A stretch of 64,000 nucleotides of DNA from positions 121,742 to 185,741 of the forward strand of contig CALMIO010000009.1 in the NCBI GenBank assembly GCA_937864035.1, written 5' to 3'. The notes beneath the pieces were generated by a model, which was given only the letters and a program-made list of their open reading frames with translations, was not told where the DNA came from and did no database searches. Origin of the DNA: an uncultured Pseudomonadota bacterium. GTDB taxonomy: Bacteria; Bdellovibrionota_C; UBA2361; CALMIO01. Shown here in pieces: positions 55,684 to 64,000 of the stretch; the stretch's first letter is position 1, and every line of letters begins with the position of its first letter. The translations under genes were made by a program, and so were the position numbers.

Positions 55684-57003
55684 CTATCCCTCTCGTTTCA
55701 GCAGTTCTGCTATTTCTCTTAGCAATCCAATATTATCGGAATGTCCTGTCAGACACGCGGTAATCTTGCCTTCAAGCGGAATTCCCAAAAGATACAAATC
55801 TCCAATAAGATCAAGAATCTTGTGGCGAGCCATCTCGTCTGGAAAACGAAGCTGACCATTGAGCGGCCCCTCATCTCCAAGCAAAACAAAGTTATCAAAA
55901 CGTCCTCCTAAACCTAATCCCATCTTTTGGAGATAACTTATGTCTTTCATAAAACCAAAAGTTCGCGCCGGCGCGATCTGATCTTTAAAAGCTTTCGCGT
56001 TGGCAAGTTCAAAGCTAGCTCTTTGCTCGCCAATCGGTTCTGGATATGAAAGGTAATACTCAACGAAAAAACCTTCCGCCGGCTCTATAGTAATGCTCTC
56101 CTTTTGATTGCCATAACTTACTTTTTTGTTTAGCCTTAAAGCATAATATTCCGTTTTTTGATCTTTGATGCCAACATCTTCAATCAAATCGCAAAATGGC
56201 AAAGCCGATCCATCCATAATCGGCACTTCTTTGTCACATTTAATAAGCAAATTGGTAATACCATAAGCACAAAGAGCCGACAGTAAGTGTTCGACGGTCG
56301 AAAAAGAGCTCTCTTGATCTCCTATCGTAGTCGCAAAACCGGTATTTTTTACATTATCAAGAACGGCTGGAACTGGCGCGGCCTTAGAGGCATCAGCGCC
56401 AATCGCCAAAAGATGGATACCGCTGCCGGGCGGTAATGGCTCAAGGATCAAGCCGCTTTTTCTGCCAGAATGCAAACCATGCCCGTAGAGCACTGCCGAA
56501 TTAGCCAAAGTTTTTTGAGATCTTTTACTGCCTCGCATTGACGTGGGGGGGAGAAGAAAGGTGTTGTTGATTAAAATCTCTTTCTTTGCGCTTTTTGGAG
56601 AAGTGGTTGGCTGAGAAGTCGTTTCTATCTGCTCGGCCGCAAAGCAATTACCGATAACTTTCAGTAAAAGATCTCGATCAAAAGGTTTTTCGATAAAATT
56701 CAAAGCTCCAAGCCTAGTCGCTTTTACAGCGGCGGCGATGTTAGCGTGTCCGCTCATAACGATAGTTTTAACGTTCGGAAAATTTTCCTGAACTTTTTCG
56801 AGCGTTTGCAAACCATCAAGTCCCGGCATCCAAATATCAATCAAAGCGACGTGAGGAGGATTTTTCGAGATAATTTCAAGAGCCTCCAAACCGTTATCGG
56901 CTGTCAGCGAACGGTAGCCGACATCGCTCAAAACTCCGGCAACGCTTTTTAAAACGGCTGGGTCATCATCGACAACTAGGATTGTTTTTTCGGGCAAATT
57001 CAT
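55684..57003 (-). CDS. lpxC: Receiver domain fused to LpxC (UDP-3-O-acyl-GlcNAc deacetylase)
   Basis: A 439-residue protein joining two normally separate modules. Residues 1-125 are a CheY/NtrC-type receiver: VVDDDPAVL acidic pocket, phosphorylatable Asp in ALIDIWMPGLDGLQ near residue 56, the switch region TIVMSGHANIAAAV and lysine in FIEKPFD. A linker (about 125-160) leads to complete LpxC, the first committed, zinc-dependent step of lipid A synthesis: VEHLLSALCAYG near 238, IMDGSALPF, HKILDLIGDLYLLG near 393 and TGHSDNIG near 419. Catalytic residues are all present. The fusion implies that phosphorylation could control LPS synthesis. It is a single continuous frame with no internal start signal seen. 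Confidence 0.92.
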   Translation of the reverse strand: MNLPEKTILVVDDDPAVLKSVAGVLSDVGYRSLTADNGLEALEIISKNPPHVALIDIWMPGLDGLQTLEKVQENFPNVKTIVMSGHANIAAAVKATRLGALNFIEKPFDRDLLLKVIGNCFAAEQIETTSQPTTSPKSAKKEILINNTFLLPPTSMRGSKRSQKTLANSAVLYGHGLHSGRKSGLILEPLPPGSGIHLLAIGADASKAAPVPAVLDNVKNTGFATTIGDQESSFSTVEHLLSALCAYGITNLLIKCDKEVPIMDGSALPFCDLIEDVGIKDQKTEYYALRLNKKVSYGNQKESITIEPAEGFFVEYYLSYPEPIGEQRASFELANAKAFKDQIAPARTFGFMKDISYLQKMGLGLGGRFDNFVLLGDEGPLNGQLRFPDEMARHKILDLIGDLYLLGIPLEGKITACLTGHSDNIGLLREIAELLKREG

Positions 57004-57073
57004 AACGATATTTATAAACTGAGCGCTCTTATCTTACCCCAGAGATAGCTACCAGCGCAATCATTAAGCAATC

Positions 57074-57964
57074 TCAAGCTCTGCTCTGAAGCGCGTAAAT
57101 CAATCCCCAACCTTTTGGGGTGACTTTTAAAATCCCTTGGGGGTTGTCATTTTGATCCCGATAAACAATGAATTCTTCAGATTGGAGATTGTCGAGTTTT
57201 AATTGAAGCGTCTCAAGCGATGATAAATTCCCGTTTCGTAAAGCTTGAATTAGTTTACCTTCAAGAACAAGAGTGTGAGCGCCAGAAAATAATGTATCAA
57301 AGGAGAGCAGATCGGCAATTTCGATCTCTTCTGGCGACTTTGCCTGTTCAACTGCGAACTCGCCGACGCGCGTCCTGCGGAGTAATGACAGGTGGGCGGC
57401 GCTTTGCAGTCTCTCGCCGAGATCGCGCGCCAGTGCTCGCAGGTAAAATCCCTTGCCACAAACAAGTTTAAAACCGAACCGTTTTTTATCAATTGGTTCA
57501 ACCGAAAAATCTTTAACATACACTTGACGGGGGGGCATAGGCGGTATCGGTTTGCTACCGGCTCTGGCGAGGGCGTAAGCTCGTTTACCGTCAATCTTTA
57601 GGGCCGAATAAACCGGTGGAGTTTGTTTGAAAGATCCTATGTATTCCGGAATGACCTTTTGAAGCTCTTCGAGTGTCGGAACATGGGAGCTTTCTTTTAT
57701 GATTTTTCCTGTAAGATCATCTGTGTCGGTGGCGGCGCCAAACGTAATCTCTCCGGTGTATTCTTTGAGGGCGGCTTCCGGAACGAAAGCAAGCTTAGTG
57801 CAAGAGCCGCTGAGGGCAACAAGTAAACCGCTAGCGAACGGATCAAGAGTGCCGCTGTGTCCGATTTTGGCAAGCTTGAGCCGTTTTTTTACTATATTTA
57901 AAGCTTGAGCGGAGGATATTCCTTTTGATTTATCGATCAGCAAAATGCCGTTTTGCGATGTCAC
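57074..57964 (-). CDS. truB: tRNA pseudouridine-55 synthase TruB
   Basis: Makes pseudouridine at position 55 in the T-loop of tRNAs; 296 residues. NGILLIDKSKGISSAQALN is the conserved start, and the catalytic Asp is in IGHSGTLDPFASGLL. YTGEITFGAATDTDDLTGK and KQTPPVYSALKIDGKRAYAL follow, with a C-terminal PUA-like region. The start is GTG (57962-57964). It belongs to the widely conserved rbfA-nrnA-truB series. Confidence 0.95.
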   Translation of the reverse strand: MTSQNGILLIDKSKGISSAQALNIVKKRLKLAKIGHSGTLDPFASGLLVALSGSCTKLAFVPEAALKEYTGEITFGAATDTDDLTGKIIKESSHVPTLEELQKVIPEYIGSFKQTPPVYSALKIDGKRAYALARAGSKPIPPMPPRQVYVKDFSVEPIDKKRFGFKLVCGKGFYLRALARDLGERLQSAAHLSLLRRTRVGEFAVEQAKSPEEIEIADLLSFDTLFSGAHTLVLEGKLIQALRNGNLSSLETLQLKLDNLQSEEFIVYRDQNDNPQGILKVTPKGWGLIYALQSRA

Positions 57965-58040
57965 CGCCTAATTACCTTGATATGTTTTAAATTATATATA
58001 TTTTCGATCATAAGCTGATTGACGAAACGGAAAATTTTTC

Positions 58041-59021
58041 TTAATCAAGCCGCGCGAACGCTTTGTTAAATTCTTCTTTTAACTTTTCAACTAATTTTTC
58101 TAGATCTTGACGCCAGCGAAAGGCGGCCGCCATTTTATGTCCACCGCCGCCAAAGCTAGCGGCGATTGCCGCTACATCTAAATTTTCTTTACTCGAGCGC
58201 AGGCTTACTCTCCAAAGCTCTCCATCTTGTTTAACCAAAGCTCCTGCCAAGACACCTTTAATGTCGCGCAAGTTTTCGACCAACCCATCAACTTCTTTTT
58301 CAGCGCAATTGAATTTTTTATACAAAGCGTTGCTTACAATTCCGAGTGCCAGTTGGTTATCAAAAAGAAACTCGGCGTTTAGAATTACTTCTGCTTTGAG
58401 TTTGGCGACGTTCAGTGGAAAATCAGAGAAGATTGCTTGATGCACTTTTGTTATTTTTGCTCCGGCGGCGACCAATTTGCTTGCGATCTCGAGGGTGCGC
58501 GCCGAAGTTGAGCTATAACGAAAAGATCCGGTGTCGCCCACGATGCCGTACATTATGGCGGTGGCGATTTCGGTGTTTATTTCGCACTTTAGGACGGATG
58601 CGATCTCATAAATCATCTCGCTAGCTGATGAAGAGGCTGGATTGATCCAATTTAATTTACCAAAGCCATTGTTGGAAAAATGGTGATCGATGTTGATGAT
58701 ATTTGCCGCCTTTAATCTTTCGATCTCTTCCTCTCCGATCCGCTCAAAACTGCCGCAATCAACGACAATTAGCCACTGGTCAGGGGTTGGAGTTGGGATG
58801 CGGTCTAGAATTTCGGCAAATCCGGAGATATTTGAGTACCGCTCCGATGGCGCGCCTTCGATAGCGACGATCGCGTGCTTGCCAATTTTTTTCAGAATGG
58901 CTGTCAAGCCGAGGGCGGCACCGTAGGCGTCGGCGTCGGGGTGCGCGTGGGCGATGACTAAAAATTTATGATTGGCTTGAATGGTATCTATTATTTCTTG
59001 GGGAGGTTTGGAGTGCGGCAT
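58041..59021 (-). CDS. nrnA: DHH-family oligoribonuclease/pAp phosphatase (NrnA-like)
   Basis: A 326-residue DHH/DHHA1 phosphoesterase that degrades short oligoribonucleotides and dephosphorylates pAp. The metal-binding motifs are LVIAHAHPDADAYGAALGLT, VVDCGSFERIG and the signature INIDHHFSNNGFGKLNWINP. The C-terminal DHHA1 block is AASFGGGGHKMAAAFRW. In a c-di-AMP-producing cell, family members can also act on pApA. It lies between rbfA and truB, the usual place. Confidence 0.93.
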   Translation of the reverse strand: MPHSKPPQEIIDTIQANHKFLVIAHAHPDADAYGAALGLTAILKKIGKHAIVAIEGAPSERYSNISGFAEILDRIPTPTPDQWLIVVDCGSFERIGEEEIERLKAANIINIDHHFSNNGFGKLNWINPASSSASEMIYEIASVLKCEINTEIATAIMYGIVGDTGSFRYSSTSARTLEIASKLVAAGAKITKVHQAIFSDFPLNVAKLKAEVILNAEFLFDNQLALGIVSNALYKKFNCAEKEVDGLVENLRDIKGVLAGALVKQDGELWRVSLRSSKENLDVAAIAASFGGGGHKMAAAFRWRQDLEKLVEKLKEEFNKAFARLD

Positions 59022-59052
59022 AAAAATTTATAAATTGAGGATAAAGGTTACT

Positions 59053-59400
59053 TTAATTGTTTGTCTTAATTCGCTCAAGTAGTTTTTCAACCATAGCTTG
59101 AGTTTCAAAGGTGTCGTCGTAAAAAAATTTTACGTTTGGCACGAAGCGTGCCTTTAATTTTTTAGCTAGGGCTGTTTTGAAAACTCCTTCTGCGCCGGCG
59201 AACGCGAGATCGATCTCGGCTTTTTGGTTTTCTTTAGAAAGGGTGCTCCAATATATCTTAGCTTGACGCATGTCGCTAGATAATTTAACGCCGGTCAAAG
59301 TAACAAGATAAAAGCGCGGATCGGCGATCTCTACAAGTTCGGTTGCTATGATCTCTTTAATTCTCTCTGCTACTTGATAGAGTCGTTGGCGGTTAGGCAT
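59053..59400 (-). CDS. rbfA: Ribosome-binding factor A
   Basis: 30S maturation factor of 115 residues with a KH-like fold. Recognisable parts are RLYQVAERIKEIIATELVEI at the start, VTLTGVKLSSDMRQAKIYWS and the ending VPNVKFFYDDTFETQAMVEK. I chose the ATG at 59398-59400; a GTG three codons upstream is possible. infB, normally upstream, is absent; the upstream 440 bp are non-coding. Confidence 0.92.
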   Translation of the reverse strand: MPNRQRLYQVAERIKEIIATELVEIADPRFYLVTLTGVKLSSDMRQAKIYWSTLSKENQKAEIDLAFAGAEGVFKTALAKKLKARFVPNVKFFYDDTFETQAMVEKLLERIKTNN

Positions 59401-59409
59401 AAAAAGCAC

Positions 59410-59844
59410 GTTATTTGAAATTGATTGAAATTGAAAAGAATCATAATAATATCTTTTAGAATCATTTTTAAGGTGTATACCTGGATTATTTTAATCTCTA
59501 TTTAGAGCTATAGGATTAGCTCATCAATTTACTCTTGTTATTTTTGCCTTAAGTATTTGTTTTTGCTAAAATTATTTATATTAGTTGGGCTTTATATAGT
59601 GTAATTTAGTTTTAGTAGCTTATTTGTGCTAAAAGTCGTAAAATATGGTACATTTGGGTGGGATTAGGGCATAATTTATAGGGAGAGGACTATTTTTATA
59701 ATAACAGATATATAGGTGGTTAGGTTTTATTAGGTGTGTAAGGCTAAGGGTGGATTAGCGGTTTGTTTTTTTTGTGGCGTGGCGGATTAGAAAGAGGGTT
59801 AGAAAGAAGGATTAGAAGGAAGATTATAAGGAAGGGATGTTATT
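59410..59844. other. 435-bp C-poor intergenic region before the giant kinase gene
   Basis: The plus strand from about 59640 is strikingly poor in C and rich in G and T/A, and this continues into the kinase gene. A purine-rich stretch with GGATTAGAAGGAAG-like repeats (59785-59835) ends in a plausible ribosome-binding site (AAGGAAGGGATGTTATT before ATG). No gene was found, and no promoter could be fixed with confidence. Confidence 0.45.
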
Positions 59845-62800
59845 ATGAGTGCTGAGGTGCAAAAGGAACTAGCAGGTGGAGTTAGACAAGAGCGCAATGG
59901 CGCTGCGGTTGGTATTCAAGAACAAGAAGATATTATAGATTTGGCGGAGCGAGATACGAATTTAAATGGCGCTGGTGGTGTCCGTGATAGCCAGGTTCAC
60001 CTTGTTGATCCACCGGAGGATCGGAATTTGCCTTTAGCTGAGACGATAGATTATCGACCGGTTGGCGATGACACGCTGGAGGCAGGGATTACTCCTCCAC
60101 GAGGGTTGAGGAGGTCTGAGTGTCTATTGCCAAAAGTTAGTCAGACTAGTACTGGTTTAGATTTTTGTTATAGGAGTTCGACGTATCGGATAGCGATAGG
60201 CGCAGGGGGGGTGTTGGTTGGAGCTGGATTTGGTCTTAATAAGGAGCATTATTCTGATGCTAAGTTTCACGAGGTACGAGTTAAGGGAATTTTGTTAAAG
60301 CCAGAGGTTGCCGAGGGGTTTTTGTCTACTCCGTATGATTACTATCAGAAGAAGGGAGAAGAGTTAGTAGGGATTTTTCGTCCTCAAATGTTAGAAGATC
60401 CGCTAGACATATTTACATCGGAGCATTTTAAGCAGTTTTCAAGTGAGGGGGAGAAGGCGGATGAGCTAGCTAGGTTAAAGCAAGATTTACCTGTTATAGG
60501 GCGTATTTTTGGGGAGAAGGGTCAGTATTTGATATTGGACATATTGGGGTATGGAGCTGCTGGAGTAACGTTGAAGGTTTTTAACGCAGAGGACAAGAGG
60601 TTGGAAGCGGCGAAGGTGCCTCTCAGGAGTGTTGAAAGAGATATTAGTGTTTATCTGAAGAGCGCGACGGCAGAATATGATAACGAGCGTAGGACATTTG
60701 CTAATTTGAAACACCCTAATGTGTGTGGATATCACCGTCTTGGATTTATTGATAATCGGAAGTCTATACCTGTTGCTTTTTATCAATACTTAGAGGGTGG
60801 TTGTGTATTAAGAGAGCTGATTAACAATCAGGTGATAGCGAGTGAGGAGAGTGTTGACAGGTATTCGAAGCTTTTACCGATAGCAGTTGAGCTAGCTGAA
60901 GGGCTTAGCGCGCTACATAGTGCTGGTATAGTTCATCGTGATATTAAGCCAGATAATATTTTTGTATTTAAGGGAGGTAAGCCAGTAATTTTTGATTTTG
61001 GTTTAATTAAAAGCCATGCATTGAAGTGGGCTATGAGTACGGCTACGAAGATTGGTTTAAGAGGAGATGCTGATGTTAGTCGGACTACATATACGGCGCA
61101 AGGAGTACCAGGTACTCCTTTGTATATGGCGCCGGAGGCGTTGTATTTATTTGGAGGGGATAAGAAGTTAACAGCTGATGATGAGAAGAAGGTAGATGTT
61201 TACGCGTTAGGATGTGCTTTATTTGAGTTATTAACCGGCGATGTATTTGCTGGTAAGCAGAGGAGTATTTTTGATCGGAGTGAAGCGATAAGATCTAAGG
61301 GTGCTTATAGTGGGATAGATAAGAGGGTATCGGCGTTATTATATTCTTTAGGCATTCTTGCCAAGCAAGCTAGAGACAAGGATGGCGTTTTACATGATCA
61401 GCTAAGAATCCCTGCTCCGGAGAGTGTAGCTGAGGTGCCTGAGTTTATAAGGGGTTTAGACAGCACGCAGCTGCAGTCGTCTGGTTTTATGAACGGTGTC
61501 AAGTCGTTAGCGGTGTTTTTGCTAATAAGAAGGATGCTGAGCGTTGATGCTGGTGAGCGTCCGAGCATGGAGGAGGTTAAGAGGGAGCTATTTGAGATAG
61601 TTAACAAGAGGAACACTGGGAGTGATTTAGGAGGTTTTCGTCTTAATGGGGAGGTTTTAAGGGGGGCGTTAGAACGGGAGGTAGCGGAGGCGAAAGAGGA
61701 GACTTATCAGCAAAGAAGGCGGTTTTGGGGAGCGATAGCTGGTATTGCTTCTGTGTTTACGTTAGGTGGCGGCGCTACTGCTAGAAGCTTGCAGGAGTCA
61801 ACGGCGCTTGAAAACGTCCGAGAAAACATCACAAGGTCGGTTGGGAATCTTTTAGGTTCTGCTGGCAAGGGGATAGAAGCTCCATATTATAATTATCAGG
61901 AGATCGACCATTCTATAACTGATATGTTAAGGGTGGTTTCTGAGGTTCGGAGCGCTGCAAAGGAGGCGGGAGGCGCGTGGCTAAGCAGGCTTTGGAGTAG
62001 CAAGCCAGCCGAATTAGAAAAGCATGCAGAGCTGATAGCAACTCTTAAAACATCACTACAAGATTACCTAGAGTTCAACAAAGACCCGAATAAAACTCCG
62101 ATGACCGCGTTGACAACTAATTGCTCTCCGGCAAATGGTTTTGATCTTAATGAATGGTGTGATAGGTCTATTGCGAAGATGAAAAAGATCATGCAGGTTT
62201 GCAGAGATCTTGGTGCTTGCGAGCAAGGCGGGGTTTTTGAGGGGCTTTCAGAAGAAGGCAGAGCCGCTTTTGAAAAGTTAAAAAAATCCTTGGCAGAAGA
62301 ATACCACACAAGCAGATTTGTTGCGGCTGAAATTAAATTGATCGCGGAGAGGCATATTTTGAGTACTTATCCGGACACTCTAAAATCCGTTCAACATCCA
62401 GATCACAAACGGCTCTCTTTTAAACAAGCCGATATGTTTCTTGGCGAAGCGGAACCACCTTATCTAAAATTTCTACCGAACAAAGAGCAGGCAACTTTTT
62501 TAAATATTTTACAAGACTATCGGAAGAAAAGTAGGGATAGGGAAAAGCTAATCTCTTTTAAGCATATTTTAGAGAAACATGAATTTAATACAATTAAAAA
62601 TCCGAATTTAATATTATTATTAGTTATTAAACTAGTGATTGATGGTGATTCTGAATATGCTTTTAAGATTTTAAGAGAAAACAAAGGAATTGATAACAAC
62701 CTCCCATTAATTTCAATGATACAGGCTGGTATTGCATTAAGTAACTGGGATTACCACGGTGCACTACTTAAATTACATGAGTACCTTGTAAAAGGTGGGC

Positions 62801-63558
62801 AAGAAAATAATTTTGGATATCTAAAATTATTGAATAGAAGTATTTCTGCTGAGCTTGGCAGAAAAGATCTTAGTCCGGCAACGAGGGATAGGTATAAACA
62901 GGCTCTTAAAGAGATTCACGAAAAATATGAAAAACTTATTAAAAGCAAATACCAAGACCCTATTGTCCATGATGTAGAGATCACATATATAAAAATGGTG
63001 AGTATGTATGAAGAAGGTGGGCAATCGCAATGGGAGGGTGTTCTTAGGATCTTTGATGAATTTAATAAAAGACATGGTCTTGACTATGACAATCGATACT
63101 CTGCTGTCCTAGAAAAATTACCTCCTAACAGCATCTTCCTACAGTTTTCTATACAACAAACAGCTCTTTTCGCTACCTTCAAAAAAGATCGGTTTACTCG
63201 AGAGCTAGAATTCTCATTAAATAGGTATTTTGAACTTATCCAGCATACTGATAAGATGATTCCAACTTCAAAAAAGGATTATTTTTATAATCTAGCTTGT
63301 TTGCACGGGCTTTGCGCTATGGATAGTTATAGCAAAGGAGATTATGGAAAATTTGAGGATTTAGGGAATCAAGCAATGAATATCTTAGGAAAATATGTGT
63401 TTCCCATATCCGACAAATATATAATTCTAGCACAGAATGATGAAGAACTCAAGGGTTTATATAACAAGCATGCTAAATTTAAGAAATTTATTGATGAAAA
63501 TGCTACTAAATTAAATCGTCAAACTAATGACGGCAACGTTACTACGAGTTGGGAGTAA
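59845..63558 (+). CDS. Giant serine/threonine protein kinase with helical C-terminal region
   Basis: A 1237-residue protein. Residues 1-210 are unassigned, with a short glycine-rich hydrophobic stretch near 115-132. The kinase domain (about 220-595) has YLILDILGYGAAGVTLKVF, the ATP lysine in EAAKVPLRS near 257, the catalytic loop GIVHRDIKPDNIFVF near 365, the metal motif IFDFGLIK and GVPGTPLYMAPEAL. All catalytic residues are present. A possible membrane helix follows near 625-645 (FWGAIAGIASVFTLGGGA). The C-terminal 590 residues are helical, with TPR-like pairs toward the end (LVKGGQENNFGYLKLLNRSI). Base composition changes abruptly after the hydrophobic segment (about 61.8 kb). Targets are unknown; the FHA protein at 8.9 kb could read its phosphothreonines. 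Confidence 0.88.
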   Translation: MSAEVQKELAGGVRQERNGAAVGIQEQEDIIDLAERDTNLNGAGGVRDSQVHLVDPPEDRNLPLAETIDYRPVGDDTLEAGITPPRGLRRSECLLPKVSQTSTGLDFCYRSSTYRIAIGAGGVLVGAGFGLNKEHYSDAKFHEVRVKGILLKPEVAEGFLSTPYDYYQKKGEELVGIFRPQMLEDPLDIFTSEHFKQFSSEGEKADELARLKQDLPVIGRIFGEKGQYLILDILGYGAAGVTLKVFNAEDKRLEAAKVPLRSVERDISVYLKSATAEYDNERRTFANLKHPNVCGYHRLGFIDNRKSIPVAFYQYLEGGCVLRELINNQVIASEESVDRYSKLLPIAVELAEGLSALHSAGIVHRDIKPDNIFVFKGGKPVIFDFGLIKSHALKWAMSTATKIGLRGDADVSRTTYTAQGVPGTPLYMAPEALYLFGGDKKLTADDEKKVDVYALGCALFELLTGDVFAGKQRSIFDRSEAIRSKGAYSGIDKRVSALLYSLGILAKQARDKDGVLHDQLRIPAPESVAEVPEFIRGLDSTQLQSSGFMNGVKSLAVFLLIRRMLSVDAGERPSMEEVKRELFEIVNKRNTGSDLGGFRLNGEVLRGALEREVAEAKEETYQQRRRFWGAIAGIASVFTLGGGATARSLQESTALENVRENITRSVGNLLGSAGKGIEAPYYNYQEIDHSITDMLRVVSEVRSAAKEAGGAWLSRLWSSKPAELEKHAELIATLKTSLQDYLEFNKDPNKTPMTALTTNCSPANGFDLNEWCDRSIAKMKKIMQVCRDLGACEQGGVFEGLSEEGRAAFEKLKKSLAEEYHTSRFVAAEIKLIAERHILSTYPDTLKSVQHPDHKRLSFKQADMFLGEAEPPYLKFLPNKEQATFLNILQDYRKKSRDREKLISFKHILEKHEFNTIKNPNLILLLVIKLVIDGDSEYAFKILRENKGIDNNLPLISMIQAGIALSNWDYHGALLKLHEYLVKGGQENNFGYLKLLNRSISAELGRKDLSPATRDRYKQALKEIHEKYEKLIKSKYQDPIVHDVEITYIKMVSMYEEGGQSQWEGVLRIFDEFNKRHGLDYDNRYSAVLEKLPPNSIFLQFSIQQTALFATFKKDRFTRELEFSLNRYFELIQHTDKMIPTSKKDYFYNLACLHGLCAMDSYSKGDYGKFEDLGNQAMNILGKYVFPISDKYIILAQNDEELKGLYNKHAKFKKFIDENATKLNRQTNDGNVTTSWE

Positions 63559-63627
63559 CTTTTACCATTAGCACAGAGAGTCTCGAAATAATTTGACTCC
63601 TTAATAATATCATTAATTATGAATTAT

Positions 63628-63855
63628 TCACCTATCGTAATTTGCGTAGGATTTAGGATCACGATCACGAGCCAAATGTTCTAGAAGCAAAGCAAGATCA
63701 TCATTAGCACCATCAGAATCAGGAAAAATATAATCATAATCTTTATCAGAATTAGGAAAAATATCAACATTATCTTTATTCTCCCCCCATGCCTGAGGTG
63801 TGATTAGTGTTGCGATTAGGAGTGCGATGGTTAGTTTTTTTAGGGTATTTTTCAT
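63628..63855 (-). CDS. Small secreted acidic protein, unknown function
   Basis: A 75-residue precursor with a clear Sec signal peptide (LKKLTIALLIATLITPQAWG, cleavage probably after AWG) and a good ribosome-binding site (AAAAAGGAG before ATTACACTT-ATG). The mature part of about 50 residues is acidic and contains a duplicated unit, DIFPNSDKDYDY and YIFPDSDGANDD. No family was recognised. It is convergent with the giant kinase gene, 70 bp away. Confidence 0.7.
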   Translation of the reverse strand: MKNTLKKLTIALLIATLITPQAWGENKDNVDIFPNSDKDYDYIFPDSDGANDDLALLLEHLARDRDPKSYANYDR

Positions 63856-63945
63856 AAGTGTAATCTCCTTTTTTAAAAATCGATTAAATTGGTTTTAAAT
63901 AGTTCAAAAGTGGTTTAAGTCTTTGTTTTTTCTTACCTTTCTCCG

Positions 63946-63981
63946 AAAAACGACATATAATAATATTTATAGGTCGTTTTT
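63946..63981. terminator. Probable bidirectional intrinsic terminator
   Basis: A 9-bp stem AAAAACGAC/GTCGTTTTT encloses an AT-rich loop of 18 bases and carries A/T runs on both sides. It fits termination of a gene beyond the window edge on one strand, or insulation upstream of the small secreted protein gene. Confidence 0.55.
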
Positions 63982-64000
63982 GTTTTTAAAGATTCAACTA

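Overview
The window is about 38-42% GC and gene-dense, and it comes from a Gram-negative, LPS-making bacterium. Evidence for this includes lpxC, a Kdo-kinase-like protein, two family-9 (heptosyltransferase-type) glycosyltransferases, an MsbA-like exporter, a TonB-like protein and a cyclic-glucan synthase. Two gene orders are familiar from deltaproteobacterial-grade genomes: miaB next to a bifunctional-nuclease (DUF151) gene, and cdaA-cdaR-glmM-nnr-tsaE. I cannot place the organism more precisely from sequence alone. No tRNA, rRNA or CRISPR array was seen.

Layout. 0-4.7 kb: membrane-anchored coiled-coil protein, DUF151 nuclease, miaB, a lipoprotein and pgsA. 4.9-8.9 kb: LPS core/sugar genes. 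8.9-16.4 kb: a minus-strand type III secretion export-apparatus operon (SctI-like, SctO/P-like, SctR, S, T, U) with a hybrid histidine kinase and a double-FHA protein. SctU is split into two genes at the position where the family normally cleaves itself. 16.5-21.4 kb: TPR protein, mutM, a PfkB/adenosine kinase, a pseudopilin and a 3-hydroxyacyl-CoA dehydrogenase. 21.5-27.3 kb: two copies of a large structured transcribed element flank yihY, a TlpA-like thioredoxin, rpmE and a Ser/Thr kinase. 27.4-34.9 kb: a sigma-70 family factor, tandem HTH proteins, a lytic transglycosylase, an ABC exporter, a TonB-like protein and a YdcH-like protein. 35.6-37.3 kb: a frame-disrupted secreted protein gene behind a 10-unit AGGT microsatellite. 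37.3-45.6 kb: a 2745-residue cyclic beta-glucan synthase. 45.7-50.2 kb: a Mur ligase, a frameshifted gene and clpB. 50.4-59.4 kb: tsaE, nnr, glmM, cdaR, cdaA, a receiver-LpxC fusion, truB, nrnA and rbfA. 59.8-63.9 kb: a giant Ser/Thr kinase and a small secreted protein.

The most unusual object is the two-copy element at 21.5-22.6 kb and 26.5-27.3 kb. Both copies are read on the minus strand from nearly identical TTGACT-16-TATCTT promoters. Their RNA ends are complementary, their internal helices are kept by compensating changes, and a Shine-Dalgarno/ATG pair sits at the same 9-nt spacing in front of two small ORFs that look unrelated to each other. It could be a new large ornate RNA family, or a conserved expression cassette with an exchangeable payload. 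Other highlights are the split SctU, the receiver-LpxC fusion, a three-copy MITE-like repeat placed at gene 3' ends (one copy supplies the tsaE stop codon), and the microsatellite.
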